64,000 bases of DNA from Hymenobacter siberiensis (GCF_018967865.2 NZ_JAHLZY020000001.1:3162001-3226000), one strand, 5' to 3'; positions 39,301 through 48,584 are shown, numbered from the stretch's first letter. The notes: generated by a model from the letters alone, not told the origin. Numbers and translations are program-made.

Positions 39301-42300
39301 CTACTCCACTACCACGCGCTGGATGCTGGGGGCGCTACCTTCCGTTTGCACCGTGAGCAGGTACGTGCCGGTGGCCAGGCCGATGGTGGACAGCTCGGTG
39401 GTGCTGCCGCTGAAGGTGCGAGTTGCTACGAGTTGGCCCAGCACGTTGCGCAGGGTGGCGCTGGCCTTGGCGGCCGGGGCCGTGAGGGCAACGTGCAGGG
39501 TGAATTTACCGGCTACCGGGTTGGGCCACACGCTGAACTCGCTCTGGTTGACTTTGGCGGTAGCCAGGCCAATGGTCACGGTGTAGACGTTGGTGGTGGC
39601 GCTAGGGCCGCCGGCCGTGGTCACGACTACGTTGCCGGTGGTGGCACCGGCGGGCACGAAGAAGGTGATGGTGGTACCGTTCACGACGGTGAAAGTGGGG
39701 ATAACTACGCCATTCAGGGTGATTGAGGTAGTACCCAACAGGTTGGTACCGGTGATGGTAACGTAAGTACCTACGGCCCCGGTGGAGGGCGTCATGCTGG
39801 CAATGGTAGGAGCCGGCGGCACTACCGTGAACAGGATGCCGTTGCTGGCCCCGCCGCCGGTGGTCACGATGACGTTGCCGGTGGTGGCGGTGGCAGGCAC
39901 TACGACCGTCATGCTGGTGGCGCTGGTCACGTTGAACGTGGTGGCCGCAACCCCATTGAAGGTAACGCTGGTGGCACCGCCGAAGCCGCTACCCGTGAGG
40001 GTAACCGTGGTGCCGATGGGGCCGCTGGGCGGTGCAATCCGGCTGATGGTGGGCACGGGGGTGGTTACCGTGAACAGCAGGCCGTTGCTGGCAATGCCAT
40101 TGCCAGCGTACACGACTACGTTGCCGGTAGTGGCGCCGTTGGGCACGGTCACGGCAATGGTCTGGGCATCAATGATGCCAACACTGGCCGTGGCTACGCC
40201 ATTGAACGTCACGCGCGTAACGGCGGTGAAGTTGGTACCGGTCAGCACCACGCCGGAGGCAATGGGGCCGGTATTGGGTGCGAGGCTGACGAGCGTGGGG
40301 GTGGGCGGCGGCGTAACGCAGGTAGTGCTGAGCACGAAGTTGCCCGCAGCAATTGTCCCCGAACCCCGGTAGCCGCTCACAAACACGTAGTAAGTGGTAC
40401 CAAAGGCGGAGTTAAACGTTACTGTCGAGGCCAGCGAGCTGGCGGCGCAGTTAGCAGCGTCATCATTGGCACCCACGCAGGTGTAGGCTCCACAAGTACC
40501 CGAGTACACAAACAGCTTGGAATCGAAATTGGTCGCAGCATTGCAGGTCGATACCGAGATACTGGCACCCGTGCCCACGATGCTGTAGAATATGCCCGCA
40601 CCATCTACACTGATGGCGGTGCAATTGCCCGTGGGGTCGCCGGTGGCCGTAGAGCCGACGGTGGTGCCGGTAACGGACTGGCCGCAGGTCAGGGCAATGG
40701 CGTTGGCGCAGGCATCGTTAACCGGAGGCACCGTGAAAGCCGTGGTGGAAGTACCCGTGCCGCCCAGGGCCGTAACCGCGATGAAGCCAGTGGTGACGCC
40801 AGCCGGCGCAGTCACCGAAATCTGGGTAGCCGACGTCACCGTGAAGGTGGGGGCTACCGTGCCGTTGAAGGTTACCTGCGTAGCGCCGGTGAAGTTGAGG
40901 CCCGTGATAACCACCACGGTACCCGCGACGCCGTTGGTGGGCGTGAAGGAGGTAATAACCGGCGCCGGAATTACGACGAAGCTGGTAGTTGAAACGCCGG
41001 TGCCAACGGGCGTCGTCACGGCAATGGGGCCGGTGGTAGCACCTGCTGGCACGGTGGCCGTAATCTGGGTGCTCGACACCACCGTGAATGCCGTTGCGCT
41101 GGTGGTGTTGAATCGCACCTGCGAAGCCAGCGTGAAATCGGTGCCGGTGATGGTGACTACCGTGCCCACCGCGCCGGTAGTGGGCGTGAAGCTGATGACA
41201 ACGGGCGGCGCGCCTACCACAAACGGCGTAGCCGAAGTAGCCGTGCCCGTTGGGGCCGTGATGGTGATGGGGCCGGTGGTGGTGCCGGCGGCCACGATAG
41301 CCGTGAGCTGCGTAGCCGAAACCACCGTGAAGCTAGCGGCGGCCGTGCCATTGAAGGCCACGGCCGTAACGCCGGTGTAGTTCGAGCCCAACACCGTTAC
41401 CACCGTGCCAGCCAGGCCGCCGGTGGGCGTAAAGCTGGAAATAGTGGGGCCGAGAGCTGGCGTGGTGATGGTGAAGTTGGTGTTCGAGATATCGAAGAAG
41501 TAGTTATCGGCGGCTTCTACCATGATGCGTGCCTGCGTCTGGTCAGCCGTTGGGCTTGGGGCAATTACGATGGCCGAACCGTTGTTGGGCACGGCGGCGG
41601 CCAGTACGGTTGGATAGGTCAGGCCGCCATCGAGGCTCAGGCGGATGTTTACCGTGGCGCAGCTAACGGGGGCATTGGTGGTGCCGGCCACATCCCAGGT
41701 TACGGTTTGGGCCGCGCCGCCCGTCCAGGTTACGGCCGTGTTGGGGGCCTGCACTACGAAGGGGCCGGCGGTGCTGCTCACGCTCAGGCTCACCAGCGAG
41801 CTGTAGTTGACGCCGCCGATAACCCCGGCGGGGCCGCTGTGCTCGTCGCGGACCGTGCAGCGGAATGCCAGCGTGCGCGTCACGGTGGGCAAGCGCTCGC
41901 CGATGACGGTGTTGTTGTTCAGCAGGTCGGTCAGGCGCGGGAAGTAGCGGGTACCACTGGTGAGGGGCACGAAGGAGCGAAACAGGGGCACGTTCTGGGC
42001 GGCTACCTGGGCATCGTTGGGCGCCTGCTGGGCACCGAGGTCCAACTCTTCCCACAGGTAGGTCAGGGCATCGTTTTCGGCGTCGGTGGCCGTGGCCGTC
42101 AGTTTGAAAGGCGTGCCAATGGGCAGGGTTTTGCCGCCGGCCGGGGCCGTCACCGTAGGCGCGGTGTTGCCGGTAGCCGTGGTGGTGCTGCACGTCGTGC
42201 CATCAATAAAGACGCGCATCTCCTGGTAATTACCCGTGTGGAAAGTGGGGTCTGAGTTGGGCTGCAGGTTGTTGGTTGTGGTGCAGATGCCGGCATACGC

Positions 42301-43542
42301 CATGATGGTCGTACCCGAACCGGGCTCCCAGGCCGTGGTGGCGTTGCGGTTGCCGCCGGCGCAGCTGCCCGCGTTGCCGTTGAAGGGGTGGTTGCCAGAA
42401 AACTGGTGGCCCATTTCGTGGGCTACGTAGTCGATATCGAAGGCATCGCCCACGGGGCTGGGCGAACCCGTGACGCCCTGCGCCTTGCGAGCGCCGCACA
42501 CCACCCCCAGCCCGGCTACGCCACCGCCACCGGTGCTCACAACGTGGCCGATGTCGTAGTTGGCATTGCCAATGATGGCATCAACGTTGGACTGGTTTTG
42601 CGACAGCATGGCGCTGCCGCTGTTATTCGTGTAGGCCGTGGGCGGCTGCGTGCCGGTACCGCTCAGAAATACCAGCTGACTGTTGTTGGCCACCAGTACC
42701 ATGCGTACCGCCAACTCCTTCTCATACACGCCCACCACGCGGTTCACGGTGGCTACTTCGCCGGCAATTACGCCGGCGGTAGTATTGCCCTTTGTAAGCG
42801 CATATTCGGGCGTGTTGGCCAGGGCCAGGCGGTAGGTGCGCAGCTGCGGACCGGTAGAAAATGCCGTGGCACCATTGCCCGCAGCAGCCCCGGCCAGGCG
42901 AGTGGCAGCCGCTTGCTTATCGGCGGGAGTTGGCTGAAAATCGCAGCTGGGAATAGGACCCGCGGCGGCGGCATTCCGGTTCATATCCGTCTTGTAGAAA
43001 GCGAGATAGTGCCGGGTATCGGTCCGGGTAACGGGGTCGATGTAGAAGCTTTTGCCGGCTCCGGTCAGCACCTGGGCATGAAAGCCCTGGGGCGACAAGT
43101 CGAGGCGCAGCGAGGCGGAGGCATCATCCAGGCCCACGCCGGCGTAGGTCTTGATGGCCGGGAACTGCGCGGCCAGCGCGGGGGCCATGATGGGGGCTTC
43201 GCGCAGCGCGAAACGACCGGTGCTGCCGTTGGGCAGCGGCAACGCCAGCACCAGCGGGGCGGCATCGGGGCGGGTTTCGAGCGGGGCCGTGGCCAGGGCC
43301 GCCCGCAGGCCGTTCACGTCCAGCGTAATGGGCTGCGAGTGGAACAGAGCCGCCGACAGTGGCGAGGCTGCCGCCGCGCTGCGGGCTTCGGCATCGGCCT
43401 GAAAAAACTGGGGAGTAACCTGTTGGGCCTGAGCCCCCAGGGTGAGGCCCAGGGCCAGCAGCAGGGTACCTATCCGGCCACTACCAGCGGCAGCAGTTGC
43501 GAGCCGTTGGGTATTCGGCCAGCTAAAGTAATGTTGTTTCAT
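39301..43542 (-). CDS. Reprolysin-like secreted metalloprotease with IPT/TIG repeats and T9SS tail
   Basis: 1413 residues. The order is signal peptide (LLLALGLTLGAQAQ), propeptide-like region, and a reprolysin-like zinc protease domain with HEMGHQFSGNH (375-385; His375, Glu376, His379, His385). A Gly/Ser-rich region follows, then three IPT/TIG repeats (PTISSFTPTGGLAGT and two similar), a beta-sandwich insert with cysteine pairs (VNDACANAIALTC onwards), and three more IPT/TIG repeats. The C-terminal type A sorting domain is SEFSVWPNPVAGKFTLHV to a terminal VVVE. It should be exported by Sec and then by the type IX system to the cell surface or medium. The protease probably degrades external protein, with the IPT stalk as spacer or binding region. 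Confidence 0.92.
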   Translation of the reverse strand: MKQHYFSWPNTQRLATAAAGSGRIGTLLLALGLTLGAQAQQVTPQFFQADAEARSAAAASPLSAALFHSQPITLDVNGLRAALATAPLETRPDAAPLVLALPLPNGSTGRFALREAPIMAPALAAQFPAIKTYAGVGLDDASASLRLDLSPQGFHAQVLTGAGKSFYIDPVTRTDTRHYLAFYKTDMNRNAAAAGPIPSCDFQPTPADKQAAATRLAGAAAGNGATAFSTGPQLRTYRLALANTPEYALTKGNTTAGVIAGEVATVNRVVGVYEKELAVRMVLVANNSQLVFLSGTGTQPPTAYTNNSGSAMLSQNQSNVDAIIGNANYDIGHVVSTGGGGVAGLGVVCGARKAQGVTGSPSPVGDAFDIDYVAHEMGHQFSGNHPFNGNAGSCAGGNRNATTAWEPGSGTTIMAYAGICTTTNNLQPNSDPTFHTGNYQEMRVFIDGTTCSTTTATGNTAPTVTAPAGGKTLPIGTPFKLTATATDAENDALTYLWEELDLGAQQAPNDAQVAAQNVPLFRSFVPLTSGTRYFPRLTDLLNNNTVIGERLPTVTRTLAFRCTVRDEHSGPAGVIGGVNYSSLVSLSVSSTAGPFVVQAPNTAVTWTGGAAQTVTWDVAGTTNAPVSCATVNIRLSLDGGLTYPTVLAAAVPNNGSAIVIAPSPTADQTQARIMVEAADNYFFDISNTNFTITTPALGPTISSFTPTGGLAGTVVTVLGSNYTGVTAVAFNGTAAASFTVVSATQLTAIVAAGTTTGPITITAPTGTATSATPFVVGAPPVVISFTPTTGAVGTVVTITGTDFTLASQVRFNTTSATAFTVVSSTQITATVPAGATTGPIAVTTPVGTGVSTTSFVVIPAPVITSFTPTNGVAGTVVVITGLNFTGATQVTFNGTVAPTFTVTSATQISVTAPAGVTTGFIAVTALGGTGTSTTAFTVPPVNDACANAIALTCGQSVTGTTVGSTATGDPTGNCTAISVDGAGIFYSIVGTGASISVSTCNAATNFDSKLFVYSGTCGAYTCVGANDDAANCAASSLASTVTFNSAFGTTYYVFVSGYRGSGTIAAGNFVLSTTCVTPPPTPTLVSLAPNTGPIASGVVLTGTNFTAVTRVTFNGVATASVGIIDAQTIAVTVPNGATTGNVVVYAGNGIASNGLLFTVTTPVPTISRIAPPSGPIGTTVTLTGSGFGGATSVTFNGVAATTFNVTSATSMTVVVPATATTGNVIVTTGGGASNGILFTVVPPAPTIASMTPSTGAVGTYVTITGTNLLGTTSITLNGVVIPTFTVVNGTTITFFVPAGATTGNVVVTTAGGPSATTNVYTVTIGLATAKVNQSEFSVWPNPVAGKFTLHVALTAPAAKASATLRNVLGQLVATRTFSGSTTELSTIGLATGTYLLTVQTEGSAPSIQRVVVE

Positions 43543-43693
43543 TAAAAGAGGGGTTGGTATGAATGGAGTAAATCTAAGGAATTACCCCTACTCAATGAGA
43601 AAATCAATCAGCTAACCGATTGATTTAGTATGCAATTCCTCCTCGAAGTGACGATGTTCAATCCTAGAACTTCCACCTGCATCAACCAAACGC

Positions 43694-43727
43694 AAAAAAA
43701 GCCTCTGGAAATACCAGAAGCTTTTTT
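43694..43727 (-). terminator. Terminator of lpxB
   Basis: AAAAAAGCCTCTGG, AAATA, CCAGAAGCTTTTTT: a hairpin with a T-run on the minus strand, 33 bases after the lpxB stop. Confidence 0.8.
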
Positions 43728-43759
43728 GTTTAGTCAGCTGCCAACAGCTCGGCGGTTTG

Positions 43760-44872
43760 CTAGTTGCCGCGCAGGTAGCCCACCATCAGCTCGGCGGTTT
43801 TTTTGGCGGCCTGGTGCTGGCCCAGCTTTTCGCGCAGCTCGGCGTAGCCGGCTTTCATGCGGGCCAAGTAGGGGGCGTCGGTGAGCAGCGTGCGCAGCTC
43901 ATCGAGCAGGTTGCGGGCCGTGAAATCGCCCTGAATCAGCTCGCGCACCACCTCACGGCCGGCAATGAGGTTCACCAGCGAAATGTAGGGCACCTTGATA
44001 ACCATCTTGCCGATGGCATAGCTCAGCGAGCTGGTGCGGTAGCACACAATCTGGGGCACATCGAAGAGGGCGGTTTCGAGCGTGGCCGTGCCGCTGGTGA
44101 CGAGGGCCGCCGTGGCGTGGCTGAGCAGGTCGAAGGTTTGGTCGAATACGAACCGGATGCCGTTGCGATGGAAATGCTTGTAGTAGTTAGCGTCGAGGTT
44201 GGTGACGCCGGCCACCACGAACTGATACTCCTGAAAACCCGGCAGAATGGCAATCATCTCGTGCAGCATCTCCTCGATTTCCTGCTTGCGCGAGCCCGGC
44301 AGCACGGCAATAATGGGCTTGTCGGGCTCCAGGCGGTTGCGCTCGTAGAAGTCGGTGGTGGGCTGAAACTCGGCCACGGCATCGGCCGTGGGATTACCGG
44401 GGTAGTCGACGAGGTAGTTGAATTTCTGGTAAAACTCTGTTTCGAAGGGCAGAATGACGAACATCTTGTCTACCCGGGCCTTCACCTGCTCGACGCGGCC
44501 CTGGTTCCAGGCCCATATTTTGGGCGAGATGTAGTAGAACACCTTGATGCCCTTGTCTTTGGCAATTTTGGCCATGCGCAGGTTGAAACCGGCGTAGTCC
44601 ACCAGAATCAGGACATCGGGCTTATATACCAGCAAGTCCTGCTGGCACTGCTTGAGGTAGCCGCGAAACTTGAGAATGCTGGTAGCCGCTTCCAGGAAGC
44701 CCATAATGGCCAGGTCCTGGTAGTGGCGTACGAGCTCGCCGCCTTCGGCCTGCATCATGTCGCCGCCCCAGTAGCGGAACTGAGCCTCGGCATCCTGCTG
44801 GCGCAGCTCGTGCATGAGGTTGGCAGCATGAAAATCGCCCGACCGTTCGCCGGCTATCAAGTAGTATTTCAT
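43760..44872 (-). CDS. lpxB: Lipid-A-disaccharide synthase
   Basis: A 370-residue GT19 enzyme. The start MKYYLIAGERSGDFHAANL matches the LpxB N-terminus (AGE-SGD), and DYAGFNLRMAKIAKDKG with YYISPKIWAWNQGRV is diagnostic. GNPTADAV and LPGSRKQEIEEML are in the nucleotide-binding half. It joins UDP-2,3-diacylglucosamine and lipid X in lipid A synthesis at the inner membrane. Downstream lies its own terminator; upstream an AT-rich repeat separates it from the pterin synthase gene. Confidence 0.95.
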   Translation of the reverse strand: MKYYLIAGERSGDFHAANLMHELRQQDAEAQFRYWGGDMMQAEGGELVRHYQDLAIMGFLEAATSILKFRGYLKQCQQDLLVYKPDVLILVDYAGFNLRMAKIAKDKGIKVFYYISPKIWAWNQGRVEQVKARVDKMFVILPFETEFYQKFNYLVDYPGNPTADAVAEFQPTTDFYERNRLEPDKPIIAVLPGSRKQEIEEMLHEMIAILPGFQEYQFVVAGVTNLDANYYKHFHRNGIRFVFDQTFDLLSHATAALVTSGTATLETALFDVPQIVCYRTSSLSYAIGKMVIKVPYISLVNLIAGREVVRELIQGDFTARNLLDELRTLLTDAPYLARMKAGYAELREKLGQHQAAKKTAELMVGYLRGN

Positions 44873-44879
44873 TTGTTGG

Positions 44880-44981
44880 AATTATAAATTATGAATTATG
44901 AATTATGAATTGAGCCGGGTTTATTCTTCTGAAAATCAGCACTTCATAATTTATAATTCATAATTCAAAATTTATAATTAA
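44880..44981. repeat. AT-rich inverted repeat (family R, copy 3)
   Basis: The left arm (about 44880-44913) is a chain of AATTATGAATT units; the right arm (about 44944-44980) is its imperfect complement. The right arm overlaps the TAA stop codon (44978-44980) of the pterin synthase gene. Confidence 0.75.
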
Positions 44982-45394
44982 GCCCCGTAGTATTCCACGA
45001 AGTTGCGCGGCGTTTCGTAAAGTTTTACGCAGTGCAGACGGGCCGAGGTGATGGCGGGCAGCTCGCGCTCGATAATTTGCCAGAAGGCAATGGCCAGATT
45101 CTCGGTGCTGGCCATCTGGCCGGCCATGAAGGGCACGTCGAGGTTGAGGTTTTTGTGGTCGACCTGGTCGGTGATGTGGATGCGCAGCAGGTCGGACAAG
45201 GCTTTCAAATCGACCACGAAGCCGGTTTCGGGGTCGGGCTCGCCCTTCACCGTCACGATGAGGTCGTAGTTGTGGCCGTGCCAATTGGTATTGGCACAGG
45301 GGCCGAACACTTCGCGGTTGCGCTCCTCGCTCCATTTGGGGTTGTTGAGCTTGTGGGCGGCGTTGAAATGTTCCTGGCGGCTGATATATATCAT
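44978..45394 (-). CDS. 6-pyruvoyl-tetrahydropterin synthase/QueD-family protein
   Basis: A 138-residue T-fold enzyme. FNAAHKLNNP and NTNWHGHNYDLIVTVKGE supply the zinc-binding histidines (His15, and His in the HGHNY motif). The catalytic cysteine is in FGPCANTN, and DHKNLNLD with PTSENLA-like MASTENLAIAFW completes the family pattern. It belongs to the QueD/PTPS family; queuosine precursor synthesis is more likely than tetrahydropterin synthesis in this setting, but no other que gene is visible. Its stop codon lies in the AT-rich repeat. Confidence 0.88.
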   Translation of the reverse strand: MIYISRQEHFNAAHKLNNPKWSEERNREVFGPCANTNWHGHNYDLIVTVKGEPDPETGFVVDLKALSDLLRIHITDQVDHKNLNLDVPFMAGQMASTENLAIAFWQIIERELPAITSARLHCVKLYETPRNFVEYYGA

Positions 45395-45397
45395 TTT

Positions 45398-45569
45398 AGG
45401 GACTTAGGGACTTGGGGACCTGGGGACCTGGAAGCCTGAGAACCAGGGGGCTTGGAGCGACGGGGCTTAGATGAGATAATCGGCTAATGATTGAGCCTGC
45501 TATTCCAAAACCAAATCCCGAAGCCCCGAAGCTCCCAAGTCCCTAAGTTCCCAAGTTCCCAAGTCCCTT
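45398..45569. repeat. GGGACTTGGGAACTT-type inverted repeat
   Basis: The left arm (45399-45470) is a run of GGGACTTAGG / GGGACCTGG units of about ten bases; the right arm (45516-45569) is the imperfect reverse complement (CCCAAGTCCCTAAGTTCCC). The right arm encodes the last seven codons and the TAG stop of the ABC permease gene. Confidence 0.75.
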
Positions 45570-46562
45570 TCTTCGCAGCAAATATACGAAGAAGGGTACC
45601 CCGAACAGGGCCGTGACCAAGCCCACCGGCAGCCCGGCCGGTGGGTAGAGCAACCGGGCCAGCAGGTCGCAGGCCAGCAAAAAGGCTCCGCCCAGCACCG
45701 CGCACACCACCAGATTGTAGCGGCCCGTGGTGCCCAGCAGCCCCCGCGTGAGATGCGGCACGAGCAGGCCCACAAAGCCCACCGGCCCGCACAGCGCCAC
45801 CACCCCGCCCGTGAGGCCGGCCGCCAGCAGCACCAGCAGCCAGCGCCGCCGGGCCACGGGCAGGCCCAGGGCGGCGGCGCGCTCCTCGCCCAGCAGCAGC
45901 AGGTTGAGGTCTTTTTGCAGGAAGACCAGCAGCAACAGGCTGATGCCCAGCGCCGCCGCCGGATACGGCAATACCTCCCACCCTGCCCGCTCGAAGCTGC
46001 CAAAGGCCCAAAACACCACGCTCCGCAAGCTGCCCTCGGGCGAGGCCAGGAAGGTGAGCAGGCTGCCCAGCGCCGCCGCCAGCGCCCCCACGGCCACGCC
46101 CGCCAGCAGCAGCGGGGCCGGCAGAATCTTGCCGCGCCGGGTGCCCAGCGCCACCACCAGCAGCGTGGCCCCAAACGCCCCGGCCAGTGCGGCCAGCGGC
46201 GGCAAATACACGCCCATAAATGTGAGCGAAGGCACCAGCACATACGTCGCAATGGCCCCCAGCGAAGCCCCCGAGGCCGTACCCAGCAGGTAGGGGTCGG
46301 CCAGCGGATTGGTAACCAGGGTTTGGAGGAGGTAGCCGCTCACGGCTAGGCTGGCGCCGGCCAGCAGCGCCAGCAGCAGGCGCGGCAGCCGCAGCTGCAC
46401 CAGCACCAGTTGGGCCGGGTCGGCGGGGTTGTAGTGCTGGAAAGTCTTCAGAATGAAAGCATACGAGGTATCGTAGCTGCCCACACGCAAGCCCAGCACC
46501 AGCAGGGCCAGCATCAGGACCAAACCTAGAGATAGCCAGAGCAGGGGGTGGGAGGATTTCAA
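45543..46562 (-). CDS. FecCD/BtuC-family ABC transporter permease
   Basis: A 339-residue protein with about ten membrane segments. RLPRLLLALLAGASLAVSGYLLQT and PLADPYLLGTASGASLGAIA are the FecCD/BtuC signatures, and GPVGFVGLLVPHLTRGLLG is the ATPase-coupling loop. It forms the channel for iron-siderophore, haem or cobalamin uptake. The matching binding protein is encoded immediately upstream; the ATPase is not in this window. The C-terminal residues KGLGNLGT are translated from a repeat sequence, so the native C-terminus may have been replaced. Confidence 0.92.
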   Translation of the reverse strand: MKSSHPLLWLSLGLVLMLALLVLGLRVGSYDTSYAFILKTFQHYNPADPAQLVLVQLRLPRLLLALLAGASLAVSGYLLQTLVTNPLADPYLLGTASGASLGAIATYVLVPSLTFMGVYLPPLAALAGAFGATLLVVALGTRRGKILPAPLLLAGVAVGALAAALGSLLTFLASPEGSLRSVVFWAFGSFERAGWEVLPYPAAALGISLLLLVFLQKDLNLLLLGEERAAALGLPVARRRWLLVLLAAGLTGGVVALCGPVGFVGLLVPHLTRGLLGTTGRYNLVVCAVLGGAFLLACDLLARLLYPPAGLPVGLVTALFGVPFFVYLLRRKGLGNLGT

Positions 46563-46655
46563 TTAAAAATTAATAGTTAAAAACTAAAAATGAGTGACAT
46601 AGCGCGTTGGTCGGCCGACCATTTTTACTTTTTAATTCTCAATTTTTAATTAATC
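46560..46655. repeat. AT-rich inverted repeat (family R, copy 4)
   Basis: The left arm (about 46560-46593) and right arm (about 46619-46653) are runs of AATTAAAAATTAA-like sequence, imperfectly complementary. The right arm supplies the final codons (LIKN) and TGA stop (46639-46641) of the binding-protein gene. Confidence 0.7.
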
Positions 46656-47520
46656 CAAGCAGCTCGCGCACCGACTCTAGCACCCGGGGGCCCGGCCGCT
46701 CCAGCAGGTTGCCGGTGATGGCATACACCCGCCGGTTCTGGTAGGCATTGATGCGCTTGAGCTCGGGGTAGTTTTTGAAAAAGGTGCTGTCCAGCTTCCC
46801 GAAGCTGCCGCCGAGCAGCACGTCGGGGTTCAGCTTGAGCACGTACTCGCGGGTGAGGGCCGGGTAGGGCTGCGGGAAGGTTTCGGTGACGGCATTCTGG
46901 CCGCCGGCCAGGCGAATCTCATCGGTGAAGAGCGTGTTCTGGCCGTAGCTGTAAATGGGGTCGGGCCAGGTAATGGCCAGCACTTTGGGCGACTGACGGA
47001 GCGGCTGCGTACCGGAGTGGCTGAGCTGCGCGAGCTGCTGCCGAAGCGAATCCGTGAGATGCTTGCTCTGCACTTCGCGGCCCAGCAGCCGGCCCACTTC
47101 ATCAATGCCCTTGAATACGTCCTCAACCGTACGATAGCGCTGGAAATAGACCGGAATGCCCAGGTCCTGGAGGCGTTTGGCATCATCGACGGAGGTAATG
47201 CCTTCGACGGTGAAAACCACGTCGGGCTTCAGCAGCACCAGCTTTTCCATATCGAGCGGGTAGTTGTTCACCACGGGCTTGCGGTAGACGGCGGCGGGGA
47301 AATCATCCTGCGGCACGCGGCCCACGATGGTGGCGGTATCGGCCACGGCGAACAGGATTTCGGTCATGCTGGGGGCCAGGGCCAGCACGCGGCGCGGGTG
47401 GGCAGGCAGGGTGAGGGCGCGGCCCAGGCCGTCGTGCACTTGCACGGTGCCCGTTTTTCCGGCCTCGGATTGGCAACCCAGCAGCAGGGCCAGGGGTAAA
47501 AGCAGCAACAGAACACGCAT
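46639..47520 (-). CDS. BtuF/FhuD-like ABC substrate-binding lipoprotein
   Basis: 293 residues from the ATG at 47520. The lipobox LLLGC gives a lipidated mature protein anchored in the periplasm. The helical-backbone fold of cluster A-II binding proteins is recognisable: RVLALAPSMTEILFAV, DMEKLVLLKPDVVF, and EYVLKLNPDVLLGGS. It captures a corrinoid or ferric siderophore and passes it to the FecCD permease directly downstream. The -7 box TACCTTTG lies four bases before the ATG, so the transcript is probably leaderless. The final residues come from an AT-rich repeat. Confidence 0.88.
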   Translation of the reverse strand: MRVLLLLLPLALLLGCQSEAGKTGTVQVHDGLGRALTLPAHPRRVLALAPSMTEILFAVADTATIVGRVPQDDFPAAVYRKPVVNNYPLDMEKLVLLKPDVVFTVEGITSVDDAKRLQDLGIPVYFQRYRTVEDVFKGIDEVGRLLGREVQSKHLTDSLRQQLAQLSHSGTQPLRQSPKVLAITWPDPIYSYGQNTLFTDEIRLAGGQNAVTETFPQPYPALTREYVLKLNPDVLLGGSFGKLDSTFFKNYPELKRINAYQNRRVYAITGNLLERPGPRVLESVRELLGLIKN

Positions 47521-47524
47521 AGCG

Positions 47525-47532
47525 CAAAGGTA
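47525..47532 (-). promoter_or_regulatory. -7 element abutting the binding-protein gene
   Basis: On the minus strand TACCTTTG matches TAnnTTTG and is separated from the ATG at 47520 by only CGCT. Confidence 0.5.
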
Positions 47533-47564
47533 GGCGGGGAGCCCCACGGCCCCGCGCGCCGGTA

Positions 47565-47572
47565 TACCTTTG
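47565..47572 (+). promoter_or_regulatory. Promoter -7 element for hldD
   Basis: TACCTTTG matches TAnnTTTG and lies 26 bases upstream of the hldD ATG (47599). It is divergent from the element at 47525, only 32 bases away. Confidence 0.5.
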
Positions 47573-47598
47573 CCCACCTCGCTTCAATTTCCGCTCCC

Positions 47599-48567
47599 AT
47601 GATAGTAGTCACCGGCGCGGCCGGCTTCATCGCCAGCTGCCTAGTTTCCCGCCTCAACGCCGCCAATTTCAACGACATCGTTGTGGTGGATAATTTTTCC
47701 ATCGCAAAGAAGCTGCCCAACATCGAAGGCAAAAAGCTGCGCGAATACGTGGACCGCGAAACGTTTTTCGACTGGCTCGATGCCAATCACGAGCAGGTAG
47801 AATTCATTTTCCACCTCGGAGCCCGCACCGATACCGCCGAGATGGACCCGGCCGTGTTCGACGTGCTCAACCTGAACTATTCCAAACAGATGTGGCTGGC
47901 CTGCGTGAAGTATAACTTGCCGCTGGTGTATGCTTCGTCGGCCGCCACCTACGGCGATGGCATCCTCGGCTACACCGATAAGGATGAAGCGCTGTTCCCC
48001 CTCTACCGTCCGCTGAACCCCTACGGCGACTCGAAAAACGACTTCGACAACTGGGCGTTGGCACAGGAAGAAAAGCCATATTTCTGGGCGGGTCTGAAGT
48101 TTTTCAACGTGTACGGCCCCAACGAGTACCACAAGGGCCGTATGGCCTCGGTCATTCTGCACGCCTTCCATCAGATTCAGCAGTCGGGCTCGATGATGCT
48201 GTTCAAATCGCACAACCCCGACTACACCGACGGCGGCCAGATGCGCGATTTCGTGTACGTGAAGGACGTGGTGGAAGTGTGCTTTTTCCTGCTGAACCAC
48301 CGCTTGCACTCCGGCATCTACAACCTGGGCAGCGGCCAGGCCCGCACCTTCCTGGATTTGGCCCTGAATACCTTTAACGCCCTGGGCCGCACGGCCGATA
48401 TCCAGTTCCGGGACACGCCGGAGGATATCCGCGACAAATACCAGTACTTCACCGAGGCCGACATGAGCAAGCTCCAGAGCATCGGCTACGACCAGCCGTT
48501 TACGCGCCTGGAAGACGGTATTGCCGATTACGTGCAGAATTACCTCGTGCCTGGGCGATACATGTAG
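47599..48567 (+). CDS. hldD: ADP-L-glycero-D-manno-heptose 6-epimerase
   Basis: A 322-residue extended short-chain dehydrogenase. The N-terminal MIVVTGAAGFIASCLVSRLN binds NAD(P), LGARTDT is the family-specific HldD motif, YASSAATYGDG contains the catalytic Ser/Thr, and NPYGDSK holds the Tyr-x3-Lys pair. FFNVYGPNEYHKGRMASV is the substrate region of HldD. It makes ADP-L-glycero-manno-heptose for LPS inner core. A GmhB-like phosphatase and a GT9 heptosyltransferase-like enzyme elsewhere in the window would be upstream and downstream steps. Confidence 0.95.
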   Translation: MIVVTGAAGFIASCLVSRLNAANFNDIVVVDNFSIAKKLPNIEGKKLREYVDRETFFDWLDANHEQVEFIFHLGARTDTAEMDPAVFDVLNLNYSKQMWLACVKYNLPLVYASSAATYGDGILGYTDKDEALFPLYRPLNPYGDSKNDFDNWALAQEEKPYFWAGLKFFNVYGPNEYHKGRMASVILHAFHQIQQSGSMMLFKSHNPDYTDGGQMRDFVYVKDVVEVCFFLLNHRLHSGIYNLGSGQARTFLDLALNTFNALGRTADIQFRDTPEDIRDKYQYFTEADMSKLQSIGYDQPFTRLEDGIADYVQNYLVPGRYM

Positions 48568-48584
48568 CGCGGACTTTTTTTTGA

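Noticed and set aside
39785..41450. Repeated segments in the protease gene as a possible CRISPR or DNA repeat
   Set aside because: They are six IPT/TIG protein domains; similarity follows codon frame and no constant repeat/spacer pattern is present. I saw no CRISPR array in the window.
42388..43545. 385-codon plus-strand open frame over the protease gene
   Set aside because: Antisense to the N-terminal half of the reprolysin-like gene, with Gly/Arg/His-rich translation typical of shadow frames.
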